Positions 26,001 to 41,000 of a DNA stretch of 64,000 nucleotides are shown piece by piece; positions within the stretch are counted from its first letter, which is position 1; each line of letters opens with the position of its first letter. The notes under the pieces were generated by a model that was given only the letters and a program-made list of their open reading frames with translations, was not told the origin of the DNA and did not search any database. This DNA comes from Archegozetes longisetosus. Lineage: Eukaryota; Arthropoda; Arachnida; Sarcoptiformes; Trhypochthoniidae. Location: the NCBI GenBank assembly GCA_018873245.2, contig JAEMBT020000005.1, forward strand, positions 1,190,001 to 1,254,000. Direction: 5' to 3'. The position numbers and the translations under genes are program-made.

Positions 26001-29000
26001 AAAGTCCTTAGTGGCAGATTCTCAGTAAAAGCTTACACACACAGTAAGCAATGACGTTGTGTTACAAGCATATGACTGAATCAGATTCGATATCAATAGA
26101 ATTACATTACACGAAAAAAATATCTACCACTTAGTACCCAGTTATTTTCTCACCTCAACTTTACAGTTATTCTGAATGGTTCGAAGCGCACTTTGTTAAG
26201 TATGAACAGGTACATTTTGGGTGCGTACACAGAATTATTGACACGAACCATGGATACGTTGAAAACTAAGCACATTCAATCTTTGCCAGAGTTAAGCATT
26301 AGATGAGTTTGATCGTACTGTAAATCCGATTCACATTTGTTACCCAACCTCGTCATATTAGTGGCAAAAACTTTGTCCAACTTTACAACCCAAGCGAAGA
26401 TAAAGGTTCATATTTTAAGTAAATGTACTCTCAAATAGTTGAGTTATGACTACACTCTAAGTTGTGAAATGCTAAGATAATTGCTTTGCTATGCTTTCCA
26501 ATAAAGTTAATCCAATTGAAATATGAGAAGTAAAAACTTAATTATATGTTTTTGAAATATGTTGGTAATTGAACATGCAACCAATCAGTTTACTAATGAA
26601 CACAACTTCAGTTTATTCAAGTTCAGATAAGCTAATTTAAGTAAAATTGAGCAAAAAATAGTGCAAAATAATGCTTAAGATACATTTTGGCGAACAGGAA
26701 ACTTTATGCCATTATAAGAAGCTTAGCTCCAAATTCATCGCAAATAAGAGAATGACAAACTCAACACTAATGTAATTCTCTCATGTAAAGTTTAGAATAA
26801 GATAACTTTAGGGGTTATGAAAAGGTTGTGTAATGTTGACAACACACACACACACACACACACACACACTACTGTAAGCAATACTTTTTGCCATTGGCCT
26901 CAAATTGAAGAATAAAACTAAAATAAGTAGAAGCTAATGGAATTTTCAATAAAAAAGATGTAACTATCTAAAGTGCCAAACAAATAATAACCAAAATGAC
27001 TATTCATGTTATGCGATTTGGTTTTCAAATATATTGTTAGTCGTAGTCGTTATGCGTTTTCCACTTGTTTTGACCTATTTTTCTGCTTCTTGGCAATAAA
27101 AACGTAGAGGATGTAAATAATATAGGATCAGGCTTACAGTTGAACGATTTTCTCGAATATTCAAATTGAAGTCGAACCGAATTATACGCTCAGAGTGTTA
27201 TACCGCATAATTTGGGTGCTGTGCATTAATTTTAGTTTGAAAAAAACTGATCGCAGTTGACAATCCTTAAAGAGGACTGAAATTTTGATTTGAGAAAAGC
27301 AGTCGACGAATAAATTGAAAAGATTGCGAAAACGCTAAAATGGATGCAACTGTTGCTGAAGAACACACTGAAACCTCTCATTTTTATTTATTTTTCTTAA
27401 GTAACTCACTCAGATTTTCAATTATTTGCATTTTCATCGCATACATTCGAAACAATAAATCGTTTATATATCTGTGCAAACGTCACATTTACTTCATTTA
27501 TAATTTTGATTTATACAGCAAATCGAAATATATTTGTCATGTTTTGAAACTCTTACGTTTGACTTTCGATATTTGCTTTAAAACGAGACAGAAAAAGTTG
27601 ACAGAGTTACTGCCACAATGATTGGCATACTATAATAGCACTGTTTCGAGTCGAATCCAAGCAGCTATAGTTTGAGATCAAATTCAACAGTTTTCTCTTT
27701 TAGATGCACGAATGCAAACGTTCTCAAAATCGTTCAAAATATAGTCAATGAGTTTCAGTCAGACGTCGAATGAATAAAAGATAGATCTAAGATCAAAGTG
27801 TAGTGGTTCAATTTTTCATCCTATCAGCCAAAGGTTTATAATAAAAATTTGAAGGTTATATTCTCAAATTTAAATTTTTTCAAAGTTTACTTTCCCTAGC
27901 TACTTGATTTTAAGGTTCTTGTTAATATTCATCAAAAGAATGGCCACTTTTAGACAGTTTTTAGAGTTAATCCTTGCGGCAAACAATACTAATAATTTCA
28001 ATTCAGATAAAGAAAACCAATTTCCTGACTATCCAAAGTTCCTATCTATTAGTAATAATTGTTATATTGGTAGCTTCAGAAGATATGCTAAAAAATAGTA
28101 AACAATTTCATTTTTCATGCTAGATTTGGAGTCAATTCTATTTCGAGTTCAAATTCAATAACTAATTTAATAATAGATCAGCTCTTTCAATTCAATTATT
28201 GGATGCACTCTAACATAAGCCTTTATTATCAAAATTATTCCTATAAATTGATTCACTTTTCAATCTAGAAGAAATATCGTATATGAGTTCGCACAGAAGA
28301 CTTTAAATTTGAAAAACTAATAAATTAACCAAAGTTATATACGAAATGGTCACATAACTTAATTGCCATAACTAGAATTAACTTTGCGCAGCCAGTCGAA
28401 TGATTTCAGTCAGTATTGACGTGAAAATTCAGTTCTATCGTGTCTATCTGTCAATTGTTTGAGTTGAAAATAAAAAAATTTAAAAATGTCATCTAAAAAA
28501 TATAGTTACTATTTTAGACTCAAATGAATGATTACTTCAAGTTCTGTGATGTTTTTCTCATTGATAGTCAGATTGTGAAAATTGATTCTCGAAAAGTTTG
28601 AGAAAACTTTGTTATTGGGGTCAGCATCACTTATATAAGATCTCAAGTTTTTTTTAATAAAATCTGAAAATGAGAGGCAAATAAATAAATTCAATAAGAC
28701 TGTTGACTGTTTCCAAAAACTCTAAGATTGGTGCAAATTCTAGAGCAGATCAAAATATTCTTGGAATATTAATGTTTGGAAAGTGGATTTACATGTTTCC
28801 TAGAGTTTTCAACTGTTTTTCATATTACGCGACAACATTTGTTCGTAAAAATCATAAAATGAAAAAACAGAAAATTAGTGGCATTGACAGAATGCCTAAT
28901 TTCACAAACGTCTTATTTGTTTTTGACAATACTGGATGCGAACTTTGAAACGTGAATATCGATTTCTACTCATTACGAGATTCAGAATGATTTGCATTTG

Positions 29001-32000
29001 AAAGCTACTCAAAGAAGAATTAAAACTACTGCGGCAGTAGTAAACAATCAAAATAAATCGTTCGTTTTTTATGGATAAGAATAGAAAATAAACCTATTGT
29101 CAATTCTTTTGACAAAATTGATACCAAAATGAGATTTTTTGATGCAGTAAGGGATTGGTAAAATGAGCTTTTGGGAGTACATTTTCTATAGTTCGTGCAA
29201 TTCTTTGTCATTTTAACCTGAGTTGATTAGGAAATACTAAAAATAACAAAAAAATTGTACGAAGTATAGAATACGTGCATCGTCAAAAGCTGATTCTACC
29301 AATCCTTTACTGCATCAAAAAATCTTATTTTGGTATCAATTTTGCAAAAGAATTCACAATAGGTTTATTCTCTATTTTTATATATAAGATAAAACGAACG
29401 ATTTCCTTTCAATATTTGCTATTACTAGTAGTAGTTTTAATTTGTTTTTCAATAGCTTTCGAGTGCAAATGATTCTGAATTTCGCAATAAGTAGAAATCA
29501 ATATTCACATTTAGAAGTTCAAATTCAGTGTTGCCGTCAAAACACATGAGAAACGTGTGAAAATAGCATTTAGTTCCGTCAATTTTCAACTTAATATAAC
29601 GATTGAGCGCTTCAATACTACTTAATATTTTTTCAACTATTCGAAGATATCATTTTTGTTCATAGACTTCATTAAATCATTTTAAAGAGCGAAGCAAAAC
29701 GTCTGAAAATAGTTAAGCAGCTGTTGGCCTAAGAGACATCGATTTACAAAGAGATCGTTATAAGAGCTCGACTAAAGCACTCCATTCCATTCGGTTGATT
29801 CGTTTAGAGGCATATAATATGAGCAAATTTTATTATTATTGCTCTTATTGGATTTCATGTGCTCTTAAACTAACAAATTATTCCAGCAAATCGATGCAAA
29901 ATAATATAACAGCTTTCGAAGTAATCAACTATATTTAATAAGTCGCCAAACTTTCGGACTTGAAGGCTTCAAAAATTTTATGGCTATTGCCGTAACTAAT
30001 ATTTAGGAAAATTCTAACAAAGCCATAAGTTTATGACCAAAGTTACACTTGTTCCAGAAGTTGCTCTCTAAGGTAGTTTTTGCAATTCTTAACGATTCTA
30101 TCGGCAATAAATTTGATTCGTCAGACCTGTACTAGAATCAAATTGTAAGACATAATCAAAAGATTATGTAATGTTGTATTTGAATAAGTAAGTATAACCA
30201 AACCATATCGATAGCAGAGTCGGTTAATCAAAGAAAATGAGTAGAAAATGTATCCTAGATTTGTCATCTTCGTGAATATTCAGGAGGGAATACAAGTGCT
30301 CTGTGAATGAATATTGAGCATGACATAGCAATAGTTCAATGTTTTTGTTTCACACCATTATTGACTTTGGCTTCACTTAAACTCAATGGATTATTGATGT
30401 ATCGTAAATATAAGTCACATTTTATCTGATCTAATGTTAACACTGAACTATTTGTTTCACTTTGAAACTAAATATTGAAAGTATAGAGCAAAAAAAACAT
30501 GAACCAATTATTCAAAAACATTGATTCATACTACAACGAATAATCTGTGACAAAATCGATTTTGTCTTTGGCTTATCAAATAATAAATAAAGTCATGTTT
30601 CAAGATCTACTACATGATATCCTTTCCGCTCAATTCATTGAAACCGACTCCAAAATTTTTGTGAGTCAACAAATCAGATTTATTAAGCTCGTATGGGCAA
30701 AAATTAGATTAAATGTTAAAAGCAATAGAAGCTCAGGCCATAAATGAAGTTATAGATGTGATCGTTTTTGGAGACCATACTTTTAGAATAGAGTTTTGGT
30801 CAGAGACGGCTAACCAAGTTATTCATACAATCAAATTTTACCTACGCTTTTGATCTCGATTTCTCGTGGGATTTGCTCTACCATTTACATTTGCTTATAA
30901 ATTAGATCTAAGTGGATGCCAATTTATACCATTCCTCTAAGTAATTAACTGCAGATAAGTAACACATATCAATAATTGACTAAAGGTTCAGGAGATTAGC
31001 TATTTATTAAGATCCAAGTAATCTTACTCTCATTACAATTAAAAGTCCATAATTGGTTTCTTTCGATTTGTCTGCAAATTATCGAAAGTTTTCAATTTTC
31101 AATATTGAAACACTTTATCTCAACAAATGCAATGAAACACCTAATCTGATCTGAAACGTTAGAAAGTCAATAGCTTTAATATACACTATGTTTTATATTC
31201 TTGATTTTTGTACTGGTCACTTTTTGACATTAAAATAAAACTATTCTTTTTATTGCTTTCAGCTTAAGCAAAAGATATTTCGTAGTAATGTCCAAGGCTT
31301 TCAATCAATTCTATTCCAGTTTTATTATTAAAATGACCAGTCAGTAGAGCATTTCTACCTTAGTAAATATGAAAAACAGTGTCAGAACACGAAAAAGTTG
31401 ATGTCACAAAAAAGGATAAACCACTAAACAGTAATTGAGAACATTGAAACAAACTTATTTCATTTTTTCACATTAAACTCCTTCAGACATGTCATTTTAC
31501 TTTTACGCACTAGTATTAAGAAATGTTTTCTAAGCATTAATAATAAGTATTAGTACAATCAGTTCAGACAAAATTTGTATAAAATAATAACAGTATTATC
31601 CACTAATTTGTTAGCTTATTTTCTGCTTATCTATTATGCTTATTACAACCGTTTCAATGAGTTCATTCGTTAAGAGGGGTAGTTTTTAAGATATATGACA
31701 ATTGAACGCTGTTTTTTGCACATCTGATCCAACTTTTGTTTCTTACAGTCATAAATTGCTTAAATTTGAAAAATGATCCGATACTCAATCATTAATAAGA
31801 TAGCGAACTATCATACGCATTCGAAAGATAAGAACATCTTAGATTTTAGCCATAAGAATTTTTCTAGTTTATCCTAAATTGAATTATTAAATAGAATCTT
31901 AAATAGTATTGATTCTATATTCAATATGACGATTAAATGTAATACTTTGAGCTATAGTCATGATTCTGATTACAATTGCAAAGCGATCAATTCTTATATA

Positions 32001-35000
32001 AGTTCTAAAAATAAACATCTAACTTCATCTGAAATTATTATTTGTTTGTTCTGAATCGCATAAGTTCTATCGATTCATTTTTGTTGAACATTACAAATAA
32101 GTGAACAATTTTCATGCAAAAACAAACTCAAGAAATTTATCAATCAAATGTCAACATGAGCGCAAACTTATTCATTCAATTCAGTGCTTATGCAATCGGA
32201 TCATTGACTCTGAAATAATTTTATTATTGTTTAAAATAAATTGACCTTTAGACAATTGAATTTAGATTGTTTTCCTAGAAGTATTCTCTGCTTCCACAAT
32301 ACCATCACTTGAGAATAAGCCCTAAACTTAAGCCTAGACTTAATCTTAAATTTGGTCAAATTAAAGCTCCATACAGTTAATTGCATGATTTGCAAGCTTA
32401 TGTCATTTTGAAGCTTATAAGCTCATGAGATCTAATAAGTTCGTTCTTAAACTAAACTCTACAAAGTGATGCTTGTCACGTGATTTGTAGAATTACCGAT
32501 AAATTGCATTCATCTCTTTCGTAATTACTCTTATTGTATGTGGAAGTAGCTTCAAAAGTATGGAATTTGTAAAGACGAACAATTAGTGGGTGTTATTTGT
32601 GCAGTATGAAAGCAAATAAGACTCAAATCAATTATTTGATTGAGTTTTTGCGTTCATATTGTCCCAAAACCATATATGCCTTCAAACTAGAATATCGATC
32701 GCTTGCAATTTGTTTGAGATTTTACTGAGAAACAGTTTTCATTAAATTTAGTTATATTTGATTGACCGAAGTAAATTACTGCCTGTCACTAGTGATGTTT
32801 GGCTTTATTGAAATTTGTTCTAGTATTGTTGCGAATCGCACTAAAGTTATGCTATAGCAACTAAAGTAAGGATTATATTAAAGCCAGTTAATATACCAGA
32901 ATAGATACAAATGCATTTCAAATTAAGCTTATCAAACTAATTAGTCAACGTCATTTACAACAATATGATGAAGATGTATATTTGACTAGAATCTAGTTTT
33001 GCTTATTGAAGTTCTATACTTTAGCTTTTTTGTAACAAAGTTTACTTGACACGAGGTCTAAAGCTCTTGTGCAAACAATTCATGTTGAAACTACTGCATT
33101 TGACACACAATATTATCCAAATTAAATAATCAAATGTCAATGCAGCGCTCTTTCAAACCAATATCTAAGGCATTGCTTCAAATCAGATCAAAAGTAATGC
33201 GGAAATAATAATATTATATTAAGTCAGAATTTGGTTATCAAAGTTAGAACTTGGAACTTATGTTTTATTGTATTAATCCTATCGATTGCCACAGCTCATT
33301 TCTTCAAATGACTTCAAGGAATACTTATTAAATAAGTAATTCCGTATAATTTATTGGGTATAGCAATCTAATCAAATTATACCTTATGAAGGCCTGCATA
33401 AGATAGTTGACAACTAGTTGACAAGAACAGGCTAAGGCTTAATAAAATGCTCTCCTGGTTTAGGGTTTGATCTAACGCAAAGCGTATACAGCCATACATG
33501 AAACGTAAAGCAAACAGCTATCACGAACTCAGTTTGTTAAGCGCACGTGTTCTGAATCTTTCATTTCTTTAGTTTAATGGCTCATACCGTGTCGCTAGTG
33601 CCTACAAAATATCAAATTCTAACCACAATTTCTAAGCTCAGGTTAAATAAGTGTTGAACTATTTTTAATCAAAAATAACATTTTCTTAGCTTTCGATTTA
33701 ATGGAGCTGATTTCAAGATTAAATTTATCCCTTAAATCAATTACTTCTGATGATTAGGTTCATTTACTTAAGATTTCATGAATTAAACGATGTATTAGTT
33801 TAGTATTTATGAAATTCATTTATTATTTAATTCAAATCTTTAAGACTTTCGACAAAAAAGAGAAGAGAATTTCATCTGATCCATTACAGCCATATTGCTA
33901 TCTCGATCAGTTGAGTCGACTTGTACATAGTTAGCTCCTTAAAAATGGATTATTAGATGTGAAAATGTTGTGAATACCCCATGTGTGTCACTTCCAAAAT
34001 GGTGTGCCACTCAAAGGCGTTTTGGAATATTTTTCTGAAAATGCCTTTCACATTAATCTTTAGGTTTCGACTAAAGAAGCGTAAAACTATTGATTATTTT
34101 TAATCTAGATGGGATTTTTTCAAGCTTTTCAACGATATTTTTTTAATACTTGAGTTCCTGTAAGTTCTAGTTTTCTGAGATTCAGTTATTATAGCGGTAA
34201 ACGTATCATATTCAAAGTACAAGCAGAGTATTCAATCTAAAGGTTATATAAAACATATTTTTCACTTATTTGACGTTATTTTATTCTGAAATCTTTAGCT
34301 GCAGGCTGTTCAACACTTTAGTTGCACAGTATTTTGACAAGAACTGTGAATAAGAGAACACAACTTCATTTCATTTAGAAGTTATTATTAAACACATGTG
34401 AACTTTATAGCCTTATATACGGTTTTATTGGTGTCATTTAAATATGAAGTAGAAATTAAAATTCTATACAACCCAATAAAGTTAGTTCAATACAAACAGA
34501 AAGCGATTGCTGTTTGCTTACACTATAAGTAGAATTTTTTACTTTTTATCTGCAGCAAACTTTGACAGAATAGAATCATACTATTATAAAATAGAAAGAA
34601 ATCCGCTAGAATTCCAAATCTGAAAGATTCAATTCTCAACTGAATACATTTTATTTCTATTTAAGACATATCTATTTTCCATTGTTCGTCTGAAGTATTA
34701 TAGAAACTTCAGTAGAGTTGCACAATAATAAACTTCGCATTAGAACTGAATCTTTCTAAGAGATTGGATTGTTTTGATCAAAACTAAGAAATCATATGAA
34801 TTGAGTGGATGTTTCATTTTCCCAAAAGTCAACGTTAATCAAAATGCTCCAATTTTGTAAACATCCTTATATTCCCTCAGATGAGAGCTATTTTTTATAA
34901 TTAAAATTTTTAGAGCTGAAAGCTTCAAATTGAAGAAATTAATCTTAAACTTATAATTAAGTTTTGGAAGAATTACCCAAAAGTCAGTGCGCTGTTTAGA

Positions 35001-38000
35001 AGCATGAATACATTGGTCAAATAAAGAAGTTTCGGAAACTAATTTTTCTCCAGCTAAATTCTTGTAGCTAAAACATCATAGGCAAAGTAATGACAATAGA
35101 TAACGTGGTTTCCTCAAGATAACGACTGCATTGTATTAATAAATGTAACTTTTCAAACTAGAAAATTAATTTTTATGTTTCGCGCCGTAGCCATTTAGAA
35201 GGAATGGGGTATAGAGTCCATTCACATTTTCGAAGCATCGAAAAATCTAAGTGTTTATCGAGAATAACCTTAAAGTTTATTTGGTTTTCCAGTTTATTTA
35301 ACAATAAATCAATTTATAGACATCATAAGCAATTAAAATGAATTAATTCAAGTTAGAAATTTATGAAATATTGAGTTGTCGTTCCCCTAAACTGAGTTTG
35401 CTAGCTACATCACTGCTGATGCTCTCAATTCAATGGTTGCTCCTTACTTTTCGGCTTCAATCCAATACCCTGTACATCGATTTTGGTCTCTAAGCATTAC
35501 TGGACATTTGATATCAACGTATACAATCCATGGATCAACTGAACGATTGATTAGATCAAACTAAAAGAACTAACATAGTCTAATTACGAAAATTATTCTG
35601 AAATTAACTTAGTTCGTTAGAAATTTAAATAATAAATAAGGCTTGAGCTGCAAATAATTACCAAGTTTGGAACAATCGACGTTTTAAAGTTTATTTCAAA
35701 TGAGTTAAAGATGTGTTGGCATTAAAAATTCATTATTAAAAGAATGCCATTATTTCTCCGAATAGGATTTCAAATAAATTAAATTTATATCCAAACAATC
35801 TCTATTATGATCAGAAATTCTCATTTGTCACTGGAGTCACACTCTAGGCTTTACCTTATTCTACATCTGATTCAATTTAAAACTGAAGTCAAATCGATTT
35901 CTGAAAGAAAATTGAAATTGAAGTTGCCTTCACTTCTACTCCTCTATTTTGATGGATTTTTAATTAGAATTTAATTTATAAATGTCAGATTCATTAAAAA
36001 GTTGTACATTTTACTAAACATGGCGATCAAAATTTTGATAAATCGGATAATATGTTAAAAAACGGACTTCATACTCGCAAAAGTTGAGTCTAAGAGAAGA
36101 CAAACACAGAAAAGAGTACATAATTAATAAAATATAATGGCGGTTACCAACGCTGTGACTGAGACTTCGTTCAGTCAATTTGTTTAACAGAAAGTAAATA
36201 CAGCGTTTATTAAGCGAATAAACTCCTCATTTTATGGAATCATAACCATATTAATTATATGTAGGCGTAACGGATACCACTTTCGAGCATCTTTTTTCAA
36301 TATTCTCACTTTATTAATATTTTAGTGATCCTCAAAGAACATTTGAAAAATTGTTGTTTTCAAAATATGATTTTACAATTCTATGGAAATACCATCTTTT
36401 GATCAACAAAGAATAGAAGCTTAAACCGTTTTTTCAAACAAACTTGGATCTTTTTGAAAAGAAACATGTTTTCAAATTAGGTTCAGGACAAAATTGAAAG
36501 TATAGCCTCAGTTTTATTCTTAAGAGTAATTCATATATAATTAATGACTTTATACTTAAGAATTATCCATTCTCTAAACAAATGTTTGCCGAGACTTTGA
36601 TGTCTTATTTCTCGAGTTTCCTTTTTTGTGAGTAAAGCAAATATGAGGCATTAAATACCGAACATATTATTTATTATTCGGTGGAACACTGGGCGTAGTG
36701 GCCTCAGGTTATCTTCTCAATCACATTCAGTGCATGAACTTTATAAGAAATTCAATATAGAACCCTATACCGAATGGGAATAGTATTGATTCTGATGACC
36801 ATTAATCCTCGAGTTATAGGACTTGCAGCAAATATAGAGTATATCCTGAAAGGTTTAGTGCCACTTTGCTTCACATCTATTTTTAATTCATGGATTGCTT
36901 ATAATCTAGAAGCATAATGTTTTTCTGGGTCTCGATTGCATTAGTTGTTCTCTGAAAATTTCATTCTTAGAATCAACATATTAATAGAGAATGTCTTTCC
37001 TAATGGATTACTCACTCAAATTAATCTTAATGTATTTCATGCAAAATCACAAAAAATATACAGGAACAAACCTTTAAAAATGTATCTCATTTATAATAAA
37101 TGTATTCAGAATTTTAGTTATTCCCAAAGTGTTCAGCAAGTAGTATGAGTTATTTACACGAACTCTTTCAAGTGCATAGATTGAATAATTTATCGCATCC
37201 AAAGTTAGTTTGAAGCATGAATAAATCTATGACTTAATAATAATTGATTTTGCAAATTGTTTTGGGATCATATACAAGATTCTAAGTGTGTCTAACCTTT
37301 ACGCCATAGTGGAGATTGAAGCTAACTTCAGTTAAGCCTTTTTTGCATAGAGTTCGGGTAATAAATCCTTTTGAATCTTTATTGAATCATTTCTATTAGA
37401 GGTGCTTTTATATTCTTTCAACTCATATGCAGTTAAAAGTAACTAAATATTCTTCAGTAATTTCAAACTTTTTGAGGCCTTTTGAACTATCTTCATATAG
37501 AAGAAATTATTAGCAACTTAGAAACATACAGAATTGGTATCCAGTGAGCATTCATTTACTTGTATAATTTCTAAATCAAATTATTAATTATCTTTTCCAG
37601 TTTGAGATTAAAGTTTACGAAATTTTCAGACAAATGATCACAACAAAGCTTTAAGAAGCAAAATAATGATTGAAAAAACTAATTCTCATGAAAATGATTC
37701 ATAGCTTATTATAAATTTTGAAAAGTAGAAGTCTAAGTCAGTTTGATTTGTTAAGAAATGCTTGAATCATTTTCAAAATATTAGATGATTCGCTCAATAA
37801 CCTTTTTGAATAAAAATGCAATTGTTTTATATCTTACACAAAATGACACACAATGAATATTTTAGTAGATAAGACTGACATCAGAAACAGAGCAAACCTT
37901 AAAGCTTATCAACTAAGGAAAAAGTTTGAGACACGCACTCTGTCATAATTCAATTGATGTCACATATGTGTCAAACAAAAGTTTTACATTTTTTTAAAAC

Positions 38001-41000
38001 AAACTCAAAACTACTATAAAACTAAAGAATTTTTAAGCAGGAAGAAGCGATTATCATATCTTTTTAAGCTATGTCACAATATTTTCAAAGAAAACACTCC
38101 AAGAGCTGGTTACTAAAGCAAGTTATATATGAATTTTATTATAAGGTTTAAGGATCAAAATCTGCAGTAAAATTTAGACGTAATTTATTTATAAAATTAA
38201 GGGGGTATTTTCAAATTTTTATTTATGTTTTGAAAGAGTAATTACTAGTCTTTAATTGAGTGCAATCAATTTAATTTTATTAATTGTGATAATGAATAAA
38301 AAGAAGTCCAAAGAGGAAGAGGTCAGACAAAGAATTGGCACTTTTATGGAAAAAAATCCAGAAATGAAACCTCAAGAAATAGCTAAACATTACGAACTCG
38401 AAGGGATCAGCCAAAGGACCACTTTTTCTATCATTAATCGTCTCAAAAATGGCGGGACAATTGAAAGAAAGCCTGGTTCGGGTCAATACCAATCAATTGA
38501 TCAAAAAATCAAAGATAAAGTCATCGAATTTTCGGTCAATGAAGTCGGCCTTAGTTATATAGCAATTGGTCGAAAATTCTGTATTGACCCGAAAACTGCC
38601 AAAAAGATTCTCATCGAAGCTGGAATAGATCGTCTCAAACGCAAAGAATGTCCAAAATCTTCGGAAAAACAAATTATTAAACAAAAGAAGTGCTTGAATA
38701 AACTTCGGCGAAAACACTTCAAGAATGGAGTTGAGATCATAATAGATGACGAGTCGTATTTCACCACTGATGGATCCGATACTAATTACAACGACTTTTA
38801 TTACTCTCATCCATGTCTTGATGTTCCCGATGAAGTGAAATTCCGGCCAAAATCGAAATTCCCGAAGAAAGTCATGGTTTGATAGCAATGAGTGCAAAGG
38901 GATTTTCACAGCCTTTCATTATGAACTCGGGAAATTCGATCAATTCGGACATTTATATTCGAGAATGTCTTACAAAACTTAAGGATTTTATGGAACAAAA
39001 GCATTCCGACGAGAGTTACATCTTTTGGCCAGATTTAGCGACCGCTCATTACTCCGGAATTACGCAACAAATCTATGAAAGTGTGGGAATCAAAGTTGTG
39101 CCCAAAGAATCAAATCCCCCAAATGTACCGCAAGTTCGACCAATTGAGCGATTCTGGGCTTATTTAGGAAAGAAATTATACGAAAATGGATGGACAACTG
39201 ATTCTGTTCCCAAATTGAAGAAAAGAATTAAAAAAATCATTCGAGAAGTACCTCAAGATCTGTGCCAAAACTTCATGAAGGGTGTGAAGACTAAGGTCCG
39301 TAAGGCGGCGGACAGAGGGGCTCTATCGGTCATCAATTGATCTCAAGTTAATGCTTAAATACTAATTGTTATTTTAACTAATTTTCTTTAAATTTGAATT
39401 AAAATTAATTAAATTATGAATAAAAAACATTTACTGCAGATTTTAATCCTTAAACCTTATATTTAATAAGTGAATTCTGAGTCAAAAATTAGAAATCAAA
39501 ATAAGATGAGATTGAATTATGGAGCAACATTGATTTTTAATTTCTATTTATGTTTTTGATTTAATAATATTCTGAGTTAAGTCCAAGCGTTATGAAAGAA
39601 ACAGAATACAATGAAAATTTTCAATCGGAAATCTTTTGAAAACGCATCAGTACTACTGGAACAACTCATTGTATTGTGGTCTATAAACAAGCTCTTATAC
39701 GCTGTTATTCAAAAATTTTATAATCTGCTTCTTAATAGAAAAGTTATTACGAAATACTTGTTTTCCTTTTAAGACTCTGAAGTAATTCACTTTAGAATAT
39801 CTTTAGTGAAAATGTAATTCATTTGATTTGATTCTGAAAATATTCTCAAATTAATTCGTTTACACATGAATTCTTAACCATTATGTAAATCTATTTTATG
39901 GCTTACGTAGCGATTATGGTATTAGGTATAAACAAGAGTCTCAATTCTGCCTGAAAAAAATACCATAATTCTTATTATGACTCTTAACTCTAAAACTAGA
40001 TTTTTCTTTATAAAAGTTTGGGCCTATTTATTAACTAGTTATTAACCAAAAAGCGTATGAGGCTAGAAAAAAATCAAATTAACATTTGGTTAGCATTGTT
40101 TCTAAAGAAGTTTTCTTACTATGTTTTGTTTGATCTCTTAATTCTAAATATTTTGACTAAACAGAATATAAGAAAAGTGCAAAAATGGTCCATAATTTAG
40201 CTTAAAGAGCTACACAAGAGATATGAATTCTACTGATGCTGAATCTAAACTTTTTAGTTTTGCACTCAAATTGAACGTTTGGCCGAGAACTCTTGCCGCC
40301 AGGCATACAATGTTTTAAAAAATTGCTACACTTCTTATAATGTCAACTTAATGAAAAACCAAAAGATCAAAGTGTAAATTAAAATTTTCACTTCTCTCAC
40401 TGAGAAAATTTGAAAAAAACAACGAATTCACATTTTATTGACATTTTGATAAGTTGAACGCATTTTTCGTTTAGTATCAATTAAGCGATGCGTTCAACAT
40501 TTGTTCATAATTTTGTTCGAAATGAGGATAAACTTGAAATCCACAAATGATCAGTTTTGGACTCTGACATTTGCGGAACTGAAGGTATCACAACATACTG
40601 AATACTTGATTATCTAAACTAGTTATATATTCAGGATTGAAGTTTTGCTCATAAGTTTTTAATATTATGCAGGCATAACTTATGCAACATTTAAAATATT
40701 TGCTCACCAACTGAAGTCTTCAAATATTTAGTGTTTTTACTAGAAAGTTTATGCAACAAATATTTCATATGATATCAACTCTGAACAGTCAATTATTCGT
40801 ATGCACCTGAGGGTCAGATGCCGCGTAATTTCATTTTATATACGTGTTAAATAGAATTACACTAAATGCAATCTATTTTAAGGCCAACATCAATGGAAAG
40901 CTGAACAATTTCATAGATATTCAGTAAAAGTGACGATTTTACTTGAAATCTAGCTATACAATGAGAATGAAGCGTATTGACTCTAGTCGATTGCTTTTCC

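Larger units (their letters stand above)
17962..38141. other. LGR1 intron 1, proximal part: mostly featureless AT-rich sequence
   Basis: Apart from the microsatellites, the tandem repeat, the fold-back locus, a GC-elevated patch at about 21,340-21,870 and an exon-like patch at 24,447-24,566, I see no genes. Open frames at 19418, 22272, 22327, 27340, 27904, 28509, 28703, 30547 and 36945 have low-complexity composition and no recognisable domains. Confidence 0.6.

Noticed and set aside
27340..27621. 93-aa plus-strand open frame in LGR1 intron 1
   Set aside because: Composition is Phe/Ile/Tyr/Lys-rich as expected from random AT-rich DNA; no motif or splice context.
38280..38909. Minus-strand open frames across the transposase region
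   Set aside because: Shadows of the plus-strand transposase, which has clear catalytic motifs.
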